From positions 36,445-100,444 of the forward strand of contig NZ_PVWF01000004.1 in NCBI RefSeq assembly GCF_003003995.1: a stretch of DNA of 64,000 nucleotides. The letters run 5' to 3'. Shown piece after piece: positions 1 through 8,232 of this stretch. Source of the stretch: Pleurocapsa sp. CCALA 161. GTDB taxonomy: Bacteria > Cyanobacteriota > Cyanobacteriia > Cyanobacteriales > Xenococcaceae. Numbering within the stretch: position 1 is the stretch's first letter; the number at the start of each line of letters is the position of its first letter. A program made the translations under genes and the position numbers. Below the pieces are notes generated by a model, which saw only the letters and a program-made list of their open reading frames with translations, was not told where the DNA came from and ran no database searches.

Positions 1-1
1 C

Positions 2-232
2 TATAAAAGCTATGAATCTGACGACACATCCCTCAACTGTTGGTGGGTAGCACTGCTTACTTTTGGTGAAGGTTGGCATAATAATCATCATGCTTTTCAA
101 TATTCTGCTCGTCATGGTCTAGAGTGGTGGGAAATTGACCTAACTTGGATGATGATTAAAACTTTATCTTTTTTAGGACTGGCGACTAACGTTAAGCTGC
201 CACCAAACAAGGGTAAACGAGTGACTAGCTAA
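2..232 (+). CDS. desC: Acyl-lipid (delta-9 type) fatty acid desaturase, C-terminal part, cut by window edge
   Basis: Only the last 76 codons are present; the gene begins left of the window. The reading frame runs open from base 2 to a TAA at 230-232. Near the start is [18 protein letters not shown], the third histidine box (HxxHH) that binds the di-iron centre of membrane desaturases, followed by the WWEIDLTW segment and the tail GLATNVKLP that are usual for cyanobacterial stearoyl/delta-9 acyl-lipid desaturases. The enzyme would introduce a double bond into membrane lipid acyl chains in the cytoplasmic or thylakoid membrane. The DesC subtype is inferred from the C-terminal motifs only; the other two histidine boxes are outside the window. 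Confidence 0.85.
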   Translation, partial: YKSYESDDTSLNCWWVALLTFGEGWHNNHHAFQYSARHGLEWWEIDLTWMMIKTLSFLGLATNVKLPPNKGKRVTS

Positions 233-237
233 TGCCT

Positions 238-582
238 TTAGTGCAATTCTAATTGCAATGAAGGCATTAGCCGTTGTAAGTTCTTGAGTGACTTACTCTG
301 CCAAGGATTTTTTTTAGCGCCAATGATCATCATTTGAATATTTTGGCGCTTGCGCACATTAATTACGAATCTGGATAGAATGCTGATCCCCGAACTATTG
401 AGAAAATTGAGTTGGGTTAGATCTAAAACGATTTGCTGAGGTTCTTGTTGAGCAACTTTATTGAGTAGCTCAGAAATTAAAGCATATTCGCCACTACCGT
501 TGAGTCTTAGAGAACCGTCAAAAGTAATTTGGTGGGATGTTTGATCGTAGATGACGCTGTAGTTTTTACTTCTTATCTCCAT
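238..582 (-). CDS. STAS-domain anti-sigma-factor-antagonist-like regulator (Slr1659-type)
   Basis: The 114-residue protein is a single STAS domain. Residues 51-68 read IVLDLTQLNFLNSSGISI, the strand-helix motif that carries the phosphorylatable Ser of SpoIIAA-type anti-anti-sigma factors (here the Ser pair 63-64). It is the last gene of a three-gene minus-strand cluster after a kinase-like protein and a REC-PP2C phosphatase, which is the classical set of a partner switch: kinase phosphorylates STAS protein, phosphatase removes the phosphate. I believe it matches the cyanobacterial group typified by Slr1659 of Synechocystis, but that assignment is from memory. The target (sigma factor or other effector) is not visible. 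It converges on desC with a 5 bp spacer. Confidence 0.8.
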   Translation of the reverse strand: MEIRSKNYSVIYDQTSHQITFDGSLRLNGSGEYALISELLNKVAQQEPQQIVLDLTQLNFLNSSGISILSRFVINVRKRQNIQMMIIGAKKNPWQSKSLKNLQRLMPSLQLELH

Positions 583-707
583 AAATCGTCTCTAAAAAAG
601 TTTTGGCCGTAGTGACTCAATCAGTGGTGTCTCAAAATTAGCTTTAGCTATAGTCAAAAAAAGCAATTTTTCAAGGTTCAGCTATCTTAACCTCGAAACC
701 ATCTAAA

Positions 708-1310
708 TCAAATTAATAGCTGTACCATAGTTGTCACGTTGATGGCATAAGAATGATTGACTAATGGCTCAAAATGCCAGCCAATCCTAGCATCATAGTC
801 GTGAAGCATAGTTAGCAAACCCAAGTTTGAGAATTTCTGGTTTTCTTCGAGGGCATTGTGTTCTAATTGCGCCAGATACATTTCACTGGGATTGCCATCC
901 AGCAGTTTGTTAATTTGTTGCTGAAAATGCTTGGTTTGCTTAATAGTAATGCTATTTTTCAGCTGTAAAATAATAATATTAGGAATTAGCTGAATTTGAA
1001 TGCTGATGGGAAAAGAAGCTGCTTTAATACAGTACTTCATGCCGTTTTCTAACAATTCATTGGCGATGTAGCTCACTGCACTTTTGACCTCGTCTTGCTT
1101 GGCAAGATCTGGCTGTTGATCGTTCTCACCCAAAAAAAAAGTACTGAGGTAATTGGCTAAAAAATCTGCTGACAGACAGTTATTGCGCCATCGCTGCTGT
1201 AGAGGAATCGAACCAGGAGAAAAGCTGAGAATCAAATATTCTGTACTAGGAGGCAAATTTTGCCGAAAGTCCCCCATGATTTGCTCAAAAGCAAAGTTGC
1301 TGGTATTCAT
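708..1310 (-). CDS. SiaB/Slr1658-type ATP-binding regulator, probable partner-switch kinase
   Basis: The 200-residue protein has no full histidine-kinase signature, but residues 78-93 contain ANELLENGMKY, which resembles the N-box (NExxxNAxKY) of GHKL ATPases, and residues 161-178 contain SNLGLLTMLHDYDARIGW, resembling a shortened G-box. It lies between the REC-PP2C phosphatase (18 bp upstream) and the STAS protein (125 bp downstream), the position expected for the kinase that phosphorylates the STAS partner. Cyanobacterial proteins of this shape are grouped with Slr1658 and with SiaB-like kinases. Kinase activity is inferred from context and a degenerate motif, so it could also be a catalytically dead binding partner. 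Confidence 0.65.
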   Translation of the reverse strand: MNTSNFAFEQIMGDFRQNLPPSTEYLILSFSPGSIPLQQRWRNNCLSADFLANYLSTFFLGENDQQPDLAKQDEVKSAVSYIANELLENGMKYCIKAASFPISIQIQLIPNIIILQLKNSITIKQTKHFQQQINKLLDGNPSEMYLAQLEHNALEENQKFSNLGLLTMLHDYDARIGWHFEPLVNHSYAINVTTMVQLLI

Positions 1311-1328
1311 AGAAACTAGTTATTGATC

Positions 1329-3095
1329 TTATTTTCGTTTCAAAACCACTAGGGTAATATCATCGTAAACTTGCTCAATGCCAATATGCGATCGCAAATC
1401 CTGAATTACCGCCTGGCGAATATCTTGGGCTGATTGTTGCCAATTTTGCTGCACTACAGCAGATAATTGTTCTAAACCATAATGGATTCCCTGAGAGTTT
1501 TCCGCCTCCGTGATACCATCGGTATATAGTATGGCTACGTCTGATTTGCCCAGGGGAATTTTTGTTTCAAAGACAAAATCGGCAATACTTTCTGCTAAAC
1601 CAAGGGGAAATCCTAAATCCACCGTATCAATTCTTTCGATCTTGCCTTGGCGGCTCAGCAGAATTTCTTCGTGTTGACCGCTAATACTGAGAACACCTTC
1701 GTAATAATCGACTAGAGATAAAGAAATATTTTTATCAGAGTTTAAACGCTGTACATTTTTATAAATTGTGCGATTAAGTACCTCAAATAAACGTTTGGGA
1801 TCGGTTTCATTATTTTCAATCAGAGTGCGAATTGCCGTCTGCACCATCAACATCAAGACACCACTTTCTAAACCATGTCCTGAAACATCACCAATACCAA
1901 TAATAATTCTGCCTTGATGCTGCACCACATCATAGTAGTCTCCGCCAATTTCAGCAGCAGCTTCGCTAAATCCCGCAATTTCTAGCGCCTCGATCTGCTG
2001 TAGCTCTTTTTCCTTGGGTAACAACATTTTTTGCAGTTTTTGATTGACTTCCAACTCACTACTAAGACGAGTATTTTCTACCTGCAAGCAATTATTAAAC
2101 TGACTAATTTTTTGATTAGCTTGAGCTAACTGCTGTACGTAGATTGATTCTAAGTCTCGCCATTTTTTTTGTTCTAAACAAGCTCCCAGCCTAGCTTTTA
2201 ATAATATGGAGTTAAAAGGTTTGGTTAAGTAGTCTTCAGCTCCCATTTCGATACATTTAACGACGCTATCGATTTGCTCTAGCGCTGAAATCATAATGGT
2301 GGGAATATGTTTCCAAGGACTATTACGAATCCATTTTAAAACCTGATAACCATCTATTTCGGGCATGATAATATCCAGCAGAATCAGATCGAAAGCTCCT
2401 GTTTGAATCATCTCGATGGCTTGCTTACCATCTTGTGCTGTTGCAGCCTGGTAACCTTCAGCCTGAACCTGTTGAGCTAATATTTCTCGATTCATGGCGC
2501 TGTCATCAACTACCAAAATCATCTGACCTTTGCTAGCTTTGGCTAATTGATGGTCAGCCAAAGAAAAGTTGTCTAGCAGGGGATTGGTATCGATATCTAG
2601 AACAATATCCTCGAAAAACTCTTCTGAAGCAACAACCTCTATTAGTCCTGAGATCTCCTGTAAAAGTAGGTTAGCTGCACGATTAATCTGCTCTATCTCC
2701 AGCATAAAATTTTGGTCTACTTGTGGAATCAATTGCTGACACCGAGCAATTACCAATTGAGTTGTTTTCTCCCACTGACTCTTTAATTGAGGATTATTAA
2801 TCATTGCCTGTAAACTCTGCCAATCTCCAGTTAAAATAGCGGGATCAAGCACAATGTTAACTGAAGTCAATAATTCTCTGCCAGAGGCGCGAATTTGCTC
2901 TAGTTCCTGAAGATAAGTCACATCTTGATGTTTATTTTCGGCAATGGCGGCGATGATCATGTCGCTATAGCCAATAATCCTGTTGATCGCTAGGCTTAAT
3001 TCTTGGCGAAGTTGGAATAGCCGAGATAAGTGTGATTTACTGTCGGTAAGCATAAAATAAATGTCAGCCTGACTAAAGCTCAAATGGGGATGCAA
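1329..3095 (-). CDS. Response regulator with SpoIIE/PP2C-type serine phosphatase output and a HisKA-like N-terminus
   Basis: The 588-residue protein has three parts. Residues about 25-80 look like a HisKA dimerisation helix pair (RQELSLAINRIIGYSDM) in which the usual phospho-His position is Gln31. Residues 191-310 are a complete receiver domain: Asp197/198, phospho-acceptor Asp241, Ser270 and Lys292. After a coiled coil (315-365) comes a PP2C/SpoIIE phosphatase with metal-binding aspartates in EIGGDYYDV (Asp386), GDVSGHGLESG (Asp403) and LYTDGITEA near the end. It would be switched by phosphorylation of the receiver and dephosphorylate the downstream STAS protein. It is first in the minus-strand operon and is transcribed divergently from the GGDEF-EAL gene. 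Confidence 0.88.
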   Translation of the reverse strand: MHPHLSFSQADIYFMLTDSKSHLSRLFQLRQELSLAINRIIGYSDMIIAAIAENKHQDVTYLQELEQIRASGRELLTSVNIVLDPAILTGDWQSLQAMINNPQLKSQWEKTTQLVIARCQQLIPQVDQNFMLEIEQINRAANLLLQEISGLIEVVASEEFFEDIVLDIDTNPLLDNFSLADHQLAKASKGQMILVVDDSAMNREILAQQVQAEGYQAATAQDGKQAIEMIQTGAFDLILLDIIMPEIDGYQVLKWIRNSPWKHIPTIMISALEQIDSVVKCIEMGAEDYLTKPFNSILLKARLGACLEQKKWRDLESIYVQQLAQANQKISQFNNCLQVENTRLSSELEVNQKLQKMLLPKEKELQQIEALEIAGFSEAAAEIGGDYYDVVQHQGRIIIGIGDVSGHGLESGVLMLMVQTAIRTLIENNETDPKRLFEVLNRTIYKNVQRLNSDKNISLSLVDYYEGVLSISGQHEEILLSRQGKIERIDTVDLGFPLGLAESIADFVFETKIPLGKSDVAILYTDGITEAENSQGIHYGLEQLSAVVQQNWQQSAQDIRQAVIQDLRSHIGIEQVYDDITLVVLKRK

Positions 3096-3360
3096 GATTG
3101 TTATTTACCTATATTGCCCAGATCTTATCCAAAATGTTGACAATTAGCTTTATTTAAGCGAAGACGGTACTAGATTTTAATCCGAGTCACCGTCGTTTAG
3201 CAATTTAACTTTTAAGTTCTAGCTTATGAATAATAGACAATTAAATTAGAATAGATATTTTAGTGTGATTTTATTTTACTTTCAGTCCAGCAATGTCTTT
3301 GAATTTAATTGGGTTGCCAAAATATAAAATAAGCGTTAGCTAATAGTTATAGTTGATTAG

Positions 3361-5871
3361 ATGTTTTACGAAATGCAGTTCAAAGTAGGAAAAGTAGCCC
3401 AGTTAAAAGCAGCTACTTTATCCTCGTCTAGCCTCACAATCAACAAATTACGTGAGGCAAAAATTATTTTTGACGCTCATAATAACTGTTTGTTTTTAAA
3501 TCAAGCAGCGGAACAAATATTTCGCGATCGCTCTAATGTTTCTTTACTAGGAGATTGGATTCGAGATAAAGTTCAAGCTGGGTTGACTCAACCAATAGTC
3601 TGTAAGCTACAAAAGCTTCCTTTGAAACTAGCTGCGACTGATGAATCTGAATTGCAAGTAGCCGTTATTCTGCAACAGCAAAAGGAATCTGATACATTTT
3701 GGCAAGAATTAAATCAACATAAGTCTTTAGCTATTCGTGAGCCAAAAATTAAACCTAACCATCTTGATGAAAATGGAACATTGTCTTTAAAATCTGCTAA
3801 TCAAACTATTAGCTATGACCGCTTAACTGGACTCCCTAATCATGATTTATTGTTGGAGCATATTGAACAAGAAATTAGATTTTGCCAGAGCAAACCAGAC
3901 TATAATTTTGCGGTTTTGTTTGTTGATGTTAATCGTTTTAAAGTAATTAATAGTAGTTTGGGGAGAATTATTGGCGATCGCCTGTTAATTGCGATCGCAC
4001 AACGGCTCAAAATTTGTTTGCGAACGCAGGATTTTATTGCTCGCATGGGTAATGATGAATTTGTTATTTTATTAAGCAATGTTGAACATTTAAACTATGC
4101 TACTAATGTTGCTAATAGGATCTATCATGAGCTATCAGTAACCTTTAATTTAGGGGGATATGAAGTCTTTATTGAAGCTAATATTGGGATTGCGGTGGGC
4201 GATCGCGAATACAATCGAGCAGAAAATTTACTCCGAGATGCAGAATTAGCTCTATCTAATGCTAAAAGACAAAATAGACTTCCTTATGAAATTTTTAGTC
4301 AATCTATGCGAGGTAAAGCTCTAACTTTATTGCAGTTAGAAAATGACCTTAGAGGTGCGATCAAAAGAGAAGAATTTATTCTGCACTACCAACCAATTAT
4401 TTCTTTAGTTAGCAATAAAATCAAAGGATTTGAAGTATTAGTTCGTTGGCAACATCCCCAAAAAGGTTTGGTTTCTCCTGGAGAATTTATTCCCCTAGCA
4501 GAAGATACAGGATTAATCATTCCTTTAGGATTTTGGGTTTTAAAAGAAGCCTGCTTACAAATGTATAATTGGCAACAGCAGTTTAATGGTTTAAGTGAAT
4601 GGAAGATAAGCGTTAATATTGCTAGTAAACAGTTGGCAATGCCAAATTTTGTAGCTGAAGTAGAGAAAATTTTAGTAGAAACTAAGTTAAATCCTCATAA
4701 TTTAAAACTAGAGATTACTGAAAGTTCTTTAGTTGAAGATACACAACAAACTATCGCTATTCTTAAGCAACTTAAAGCTTCAGGGATTGAATTTTCTTTA
4801 GATGATTTTGGTACGGGTTATTCATCATTAAGCTATTTACATCAATTCCCCTTTGATACCCTCAAAATTGATCGTTCTTTTGTTAATAGTATTGGTGATA
4901 ATATTGAAAAATTAGGCATTGTTAGAGCCATCGTCACCTTGGCGCGTAATTTAGGGATGGACACGATTGCTGAAGGGATTGAAACCGTCAATCAGCTAAC
5001 TAGATTAAAGGCTCTTAAATGCGAATATGGTCAGGGTTACTATCTGTCTAAACCTCTGGATAAAATGGTTTTAGAAAATTTGATTGCAGCAGATTTAGCT
5101 AAACCATTGAAACTCGAATCGGCAGGTTATCGCTCCTTAATGGATGATGAATTAGCCAGGGAACAACTATTATTTCAAATTGAACAACTGCGCCATGAAT
5201 TAAACGAAGTTAAATTAGAAAAAAACGATCTAGAAATTGTCTTAGAAAATGCCACCGAACATGCCGATTTAGTGGAATCTCAGCTACATAATGAAATTTG
5301 CGATCGCCAAAAAGCACAGGCCGCTCTTAGTCTAGCTAATCGAGAATTAGAACAGCTTAGTGTGCTGGATTGTTTAACCCAGGTAGCTAATCGTCGTCGG
5401 TTTAATGATTATTTAATTCAAAAGTGGCAAGAGCTTTCCCAGCAAGAAAGTGATCTCTCTCTAATTCTTTGCGATATTGATTACTTCAAACTTTATAATG
5501 ATACCTATGGTCATCTTGTCGGCGACTACTGTTTACAGCAGGTAGCTTTAGCAATTGAATGCGTCATGGAATCAATTCCTGGTTTAGTTGCTCGTTATGG
5601 TGGTGAAGAATTTGGGATCATCTTACCGAATATTGATGCGCTCCAAGCATTAAAAATTGCTAATAAAATTGCGGTTAACGTCAAAAATCTGCACGTTACC
5701 CACCAAGAATCTATAGTTAGTAACTATGTCACCATTAGTTTAGGAGTTCATAGCCTAATTCCTTCCTCAGAATCAACTCCTGAATTACTCATTGCTTTAG
5801 CAGACAAGGGACTATATCAAGCAAAAGCGACAGGTAGAAATCGGGCTTGTTTATATATGGAAGACCTATGA
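3361..5871 (+). CDS. GGDEF-EAL-GGDEF cyclic-di-GMP turnover protein
   Basis: The 836-residue protein has a PAS-like N-terminus (30-110), a first GGDEF domain (150-310), an EAL domain (325-575), a coiled coil (595-665) and a second GGDEF domain (668-835). The first GGDEF has GNDEF at 230-234 with an RxxD inhibitory site (R221-D224) exactly five residues before it. The EAL domain keeps the catalytic acidic pattern: EVL at 358-360 and DDFGTG at 481-486. The second GGDEF has an intact GGEEF (747-751) but lacks RxxD. The simplest reading is a bifunctional enzyme with an active C-terminal cyclase, an active EAL phosphodiesterase and a regulatory first GGDEF. There are no transmembrane segments, so it is cytoplasmic. 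Confidence 0.9.
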   Translation: MFYEMQFKVGKVAQLKAATLSSSSLTINKLREAKIIFDAHNNCLFLNQAAEQIFRDRSNVSLLGDWIRDKVQAGLTQPIVCKLQKLPLKLAATDESELQVAVILQQQKESDTFWQELNQHKSLAIREPKIKPNHLDENGTLSLKSANQTISYDRLTGLPNHDLLLEHIEQEIRFCQSKPDYNFAVLFVDVNRFKVINSSLGRIIGDRLLIAIAQRLKICLRTQDFIARMGNDEFVILLSNVEHLNYATNVANRIYHELSVTFNLGGYEVFIEANIGIAVGDREYNRAENLLRDAELALSNAKRQNRLPYEIFSQSMRGKALTLLQLENDLRGAIKREEFILHYQPIISLVSNKIKGFEVLVRWQHPQKGLVSPGEFIPLAEDTGLIIPLGFWVLKEACLQMYNWQQQFNGLSEWKISVNIASKQLAMPNFVAEVEKILVETKLNPHNLKLEITESSLVEDTQQTIAILKQLKASGIEFSLDDFGTGYSSLSYLHQFPFDTLKIDRSFVNSIGDNIEKLGIVRAIVTLARNLGMDTIAEGIETVNQLTRLKALKCEYGQGYYLSKPLDKMVLENLIAADLAKPLKLESAGYRSLMDDELAREQLLFQIEQLRHELNEVKLEKNDLEIVLENATEHADLVESQLHNEICDRQKAQAALSLANRELEQLSVLDCLTQVANRRRFNDYLIQKWQELSQQESDLSLILCDIDYFKLYNDTYGHLVGDYCLQQVALAIECVMESIPGLVARYGGEEFGIILPNIDALQALKIANKIAVNVKNLHVTHQESIVSNYVTISLGVHSLIPSSESTPELLIALADKGLYQAKATGRNRACLYMEDL

Positions 5872-5907
5872 AAACTCAGATAATCTTGGTAGTTCTCAAG
5901 AAAAAAT

Positions 5908-6570
5908 ATGAGTAAAGAAAGTTTTGGGGTAGATAATCGACTATATGAATACTTACTCTCCGTATCCCTAAGAGAACACGAGGTACTGGCTAAATTACGT
6001 CAAGAAACTAGCCAACATTCCGCTAGCATTATGCAAATATCTGCCGATCAGGGGCAGTTTATGGCATTGCTAGTCAAGCTGCTGGGGGCTAAGAAAACTT
6101 TGGATATTGGTGTGTTTACAGGCTATAGCTCTTTAGTGGTGGCGCTGGCGCTACCTGAATCGGGAACAGTAATCGCTTGCGATCGCGACCCCCAATGTAC
6201 CAAAATTGCTCGTCGTTATTGGGAATTAGCAGGAGTAGCCCATAAAGTCGATCTACGTCTTGCACCAGCTTTAGACACCCTCGATCAATTGATTGCCGAT
6301 GGTGAATCTGGCAGTTTTGACTTTGCCTTTATTGATGCTGATAAACTTAACTACTCTAACTATTATGAACGGGCTTTAACTCTCTTGCGTCCTGGAGGAA
6401 TAGTGGCGATTGACAATGTTCTTTGGTTTGGTGGCGTTGTCGATCCTGATGATACAGATAAAAGAACGGTTGCCATTCGGGAATTTAATCAAAAACTCCA
6501 TCAAGACAACCGAGTAGAAATTTGTATGTTAGCGATCGCCGATGGTTTAACCCTGGCGCTTAAGCATTAA
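5908..6570 (+). CDS. Class I SAM-dependent O-methyltransferase (caffeoyl-CoA OMT family)
   Basis: The 220-residue protein has the SAM-binding motif I DIGVFTGYSS (66-75), the acidic end of strand two CDRDPQC (91-97) and the metal-binding FIDADKLNYSNYYE segment around 138-152, with a later IDNVLWFGGVVD. This is the pattern of cation-dependent catechol/caffeoyl-CoA-type O-methyltransferases; Synechocystis has a characterised relative of broad substrate range (Slr0095). The natural substrate is not deducible. It starts 36 bp after the GGDEF-EAL gene on the same strand and could be cotranscribed with it. Length is normal for the family. Confidence 0.88.
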   Translation: MSKESFGVDNRLYEYLLSVSLREHEVLAKLRQETSQHSASIMQISADQGQFMALLVKLLGAKKTLDIGVFTGYSSLVVALALPESGTVIACDRDPQCTKIARRYWELAGVAHKVDLRLAPALDTLDQLIADGESGSFDFAFIDADKLNYSNYYERALTLLRPGGIVAIDNVLWFGGVVDPDDTDKRTVAIREFNQKLHQDNRVEICMLAIADGLTLALKH

Positions 6571-6579
6571 TTTTCTGAG

Positions 6580-6634
6580 CTGTAGGAGCGAACGCCCTAA
6601 AGGATTAGCTTCGCGTCGCTGTTCGCCCCTACAG
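6580..6634. repeat. Imperfect inverted repeat with a small dispersed repeat in its loop
   Basis: The arms 6580-6593 (CTGTAGGAGCGAAC) and 6621-6634 (GTTCGCCCCTACAG) pair at 13 of 14 positions. The 27-base interior carries CCTAAAGGATTAGCTTCGCG (6596-6615), which is also the start of the 23 bp repeat found at 7241, 40078 and 55594. It lies between the convergent O-methyltransferase and exbD genes, so the hairpin may also help end transcription, although no T-run follows. Confidence 0.7.
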
Positions 6635-6644
6635 AATATGCCAT

Positions 6645-7223
6645 TTATGGTAATGGTGGACTAGGAGGATTAGGAGAATTAGAAAAAGGATCGATGCTGT
6701 TGGGCAAGCCAGGCAAAGCGCTAGGTAGAGCAGGATTCACTCCTGGAGTTGCAGGAACTTGTGCTGGTTGAGAACCTTCTGGTAGAGTAGCCAACGCCAC
6801 GCGATCGCCTCCCACTTCCCGCAGAATATCTAAAACTTCGACCACTTCTCTGTAGGTTGAGTTTTTAGCGGCATACAAAGTCATCAAACCATCAGGATTA
6901 GCCTGTTGATATTTCTTAATTTCCCATTTCAAATCGCTGCGACTAACTAAATTCTTATCAACGTATAGCTGACCAATATCATCAATAGTTACAATCAAAA
7001 TATTTTGCAACTGTGGCGTGCCAGTTTTTGCTTGAGGCAAATCGAGGCTGATTGCTTGTTGACGAGAAAAATTAACCGCAGCTAAGACAAAAAAGATCAA
7101 AATACAAAAAATAACGTCAATTAGAGGCAAGATTTCAATATGCGCTCCACTTTGGTGGCTGTCATCCTGCCACAGATTCATGGATTTAATTGGCTTAGGC
7201 TGGTACTTTCGTTTACGACTCAT
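6645..7223 (-). CDS. exbD: ExbD/TolR-family biopolymer transport protein
   Basis: The 192-residue protein has a short basic cytoplasmic N-terminus, one transmembrane helix (about 31-50) starting IEILPLIDVIFCILIFF, and a periplasmic domain. Asp36 within the helix corresponds to the proton-pathway Asp of ExbD/TolR. The last 40 residues are rich in Pro, Asn and Ser and look disordered; this tail is longer than in Escherichia coli ExbD. The ExbB gene lies 53 bp upstream on the same strand, giving an ExbB-ExbD motor that uses the proton gradient. No TonB or outer-membrane receptor gene is nearby, so the energised partner is unknown. Confidence 0.88.
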   Translation of the reverse strand: MSRKRKYQPKPIKSMNLWQDDSHQSGAHIEILPLIDVIFCILIFFVLAAVNFSRQQAISLDLPQAKTGTPQLQNILIVTIDDIGQLYVDKNLVSRSDLKWEIKKYQQANPDGLMTLYAAKNSTYREVVEVLDILREVGGDRVALATLPEGSQPAQVPATPGVNPALPSALPGLPNSIDPFSNSPNPPSPPLP

Positions 7224-7240
7224 GTAATTAATTACTGATT

Positions 7241-7263
7241 ATTTGCGAAGCTGATCCTTTAGG
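7241..7263 (-). repeat. 23 bp small dispersed repeat inside a heptad array
   Basis: Read on the minus strand it starts CCTAAAGGAT and ends CAGCTTCGCAAAT. Removing exactly these 23 bases joins the flanks into in-phase heptads (ATTACTG, ATTACTA, ATTACTT). A copy with two differences is at 55594-55616. It sits in the exbB-exbD spacer. Confidence 0.75.
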
Positions 7264-7276
7264 ACTAATTACTTGT

Positions 7277-7978
7277 TCACTGCTTAGGTGGTTTAATCTC
7301 GACAAAGGAATATTGATCGTTGCTGACAATACTAGTAGGTTCTTCTTCTGATTCTAATTGTGACCAGCGATCGCGATACATAACTTCGAGACGACTACCA
7401 GTGCGACGCAAAATTCTCACTTGATTTGCCCAAAAAGCCTGAAACATTCGATAAAAACTGAGACTAACAATGGCGACTAATAAACCTGCTGCCGTAGAGA
7501 TCAATGATTCACCAATACCCAAAGTTACTCCAGAAGAATCTGCTGTACCCAAGTCACTAATTTTAATAGAACTTAAGGCTTGAATCAGACCCCAAACTGT
7601 TCCAAATAATCCTAATAAAGGAGAAAGAGCAATAATTGCCTCTAATATTTTGTCTCCCTTACGCATCCTCGCTACTTGTTCTTCAGCAGCGGATTCTAGA
7701 GCGAGATGAAACATGTCTGGATCGGGGTTGGATAGCCGAAAAGGTGAATAAACGAAATTTCCTAAAGGGTGATTAATATGTTCTTGAGCAATTTTACCTA
7801 CTAAATTCCAGTTACGTTCGGCAGCTTCCATGATTTGATTAAAAATTTTCTTCTCTTGGAAAACGACTCGTGACCAAAACCAAAGCCGTTCGAGGATGGT
7901 TGCAATCGATAGTACTGAAAGAAGCAGCAGGGGATACATAGAAATACCACCCTTGTCAATAATTTCTAAAAAATTCAT
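7277..7978 (-). CDS. exbB: ExbB/TolQ/MotA-family proton channel protein
   Basis: The 233-residue protein has three hydrophobic helices: about 13-31 ([16 protein letters not shown]), about 110-135 ([21 protein letters not shown]) and about 155-175 ([16 protein letters not shown]). The GLFGTVWG motif and the following helix form the conserved MotA/TolQ/ExbB core that surrounds the ExbD helices. It lies 53 bp upstream of exbD on the same strand and would form the inner-membrane motor with it. The N-terminal amphipathic start and length are typical for ExbB. Its promoter must lie in the 254 bp shared with the divergent serpin gene. Confidence 0.9.
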   Translation of the reverse strand: MNFLEIIDKGGISMYPLLLLSVLSIATILERLWFWSRVVFQEKKIFNQIMEAAERNWNLVGKIAQEHINHPLGNFVYSPFRLSNPDPDMFHLALESAAEEQVARMRKGDKILEAIIALSPLLGLFGTVWGLIQALSSIKISDLGTADSSGVTLGIGESLISTAAGLLVAIVSLSFYRMFQAFWANQVRILRRTGSRLEVMYRDRWSQLESEEEPTSIVSNDQYSFVEIKPPKQ

Positions 7979-8232
7979 TTTACGCCAATTACCTCTTAAT
8001 ATAATTTTTAATTAAAATTACTTGAACAGTTTAAACAGTTTAGGCTATTCCAGTTTAAGTCCATAAATACAAATAACACAGGTTATCTGTAAATCTTGGT
8101 TATCTAAAATTTTTCTAACATGGGTTTTGATTGATGTCTATAGCCAAGGAATTTAGTATTTTACCTCAACAACTTAATATATTTTTCGCGTCTTAAACTA
8201 CTATAATCTGCACTGTTAACAACTAATTACTC

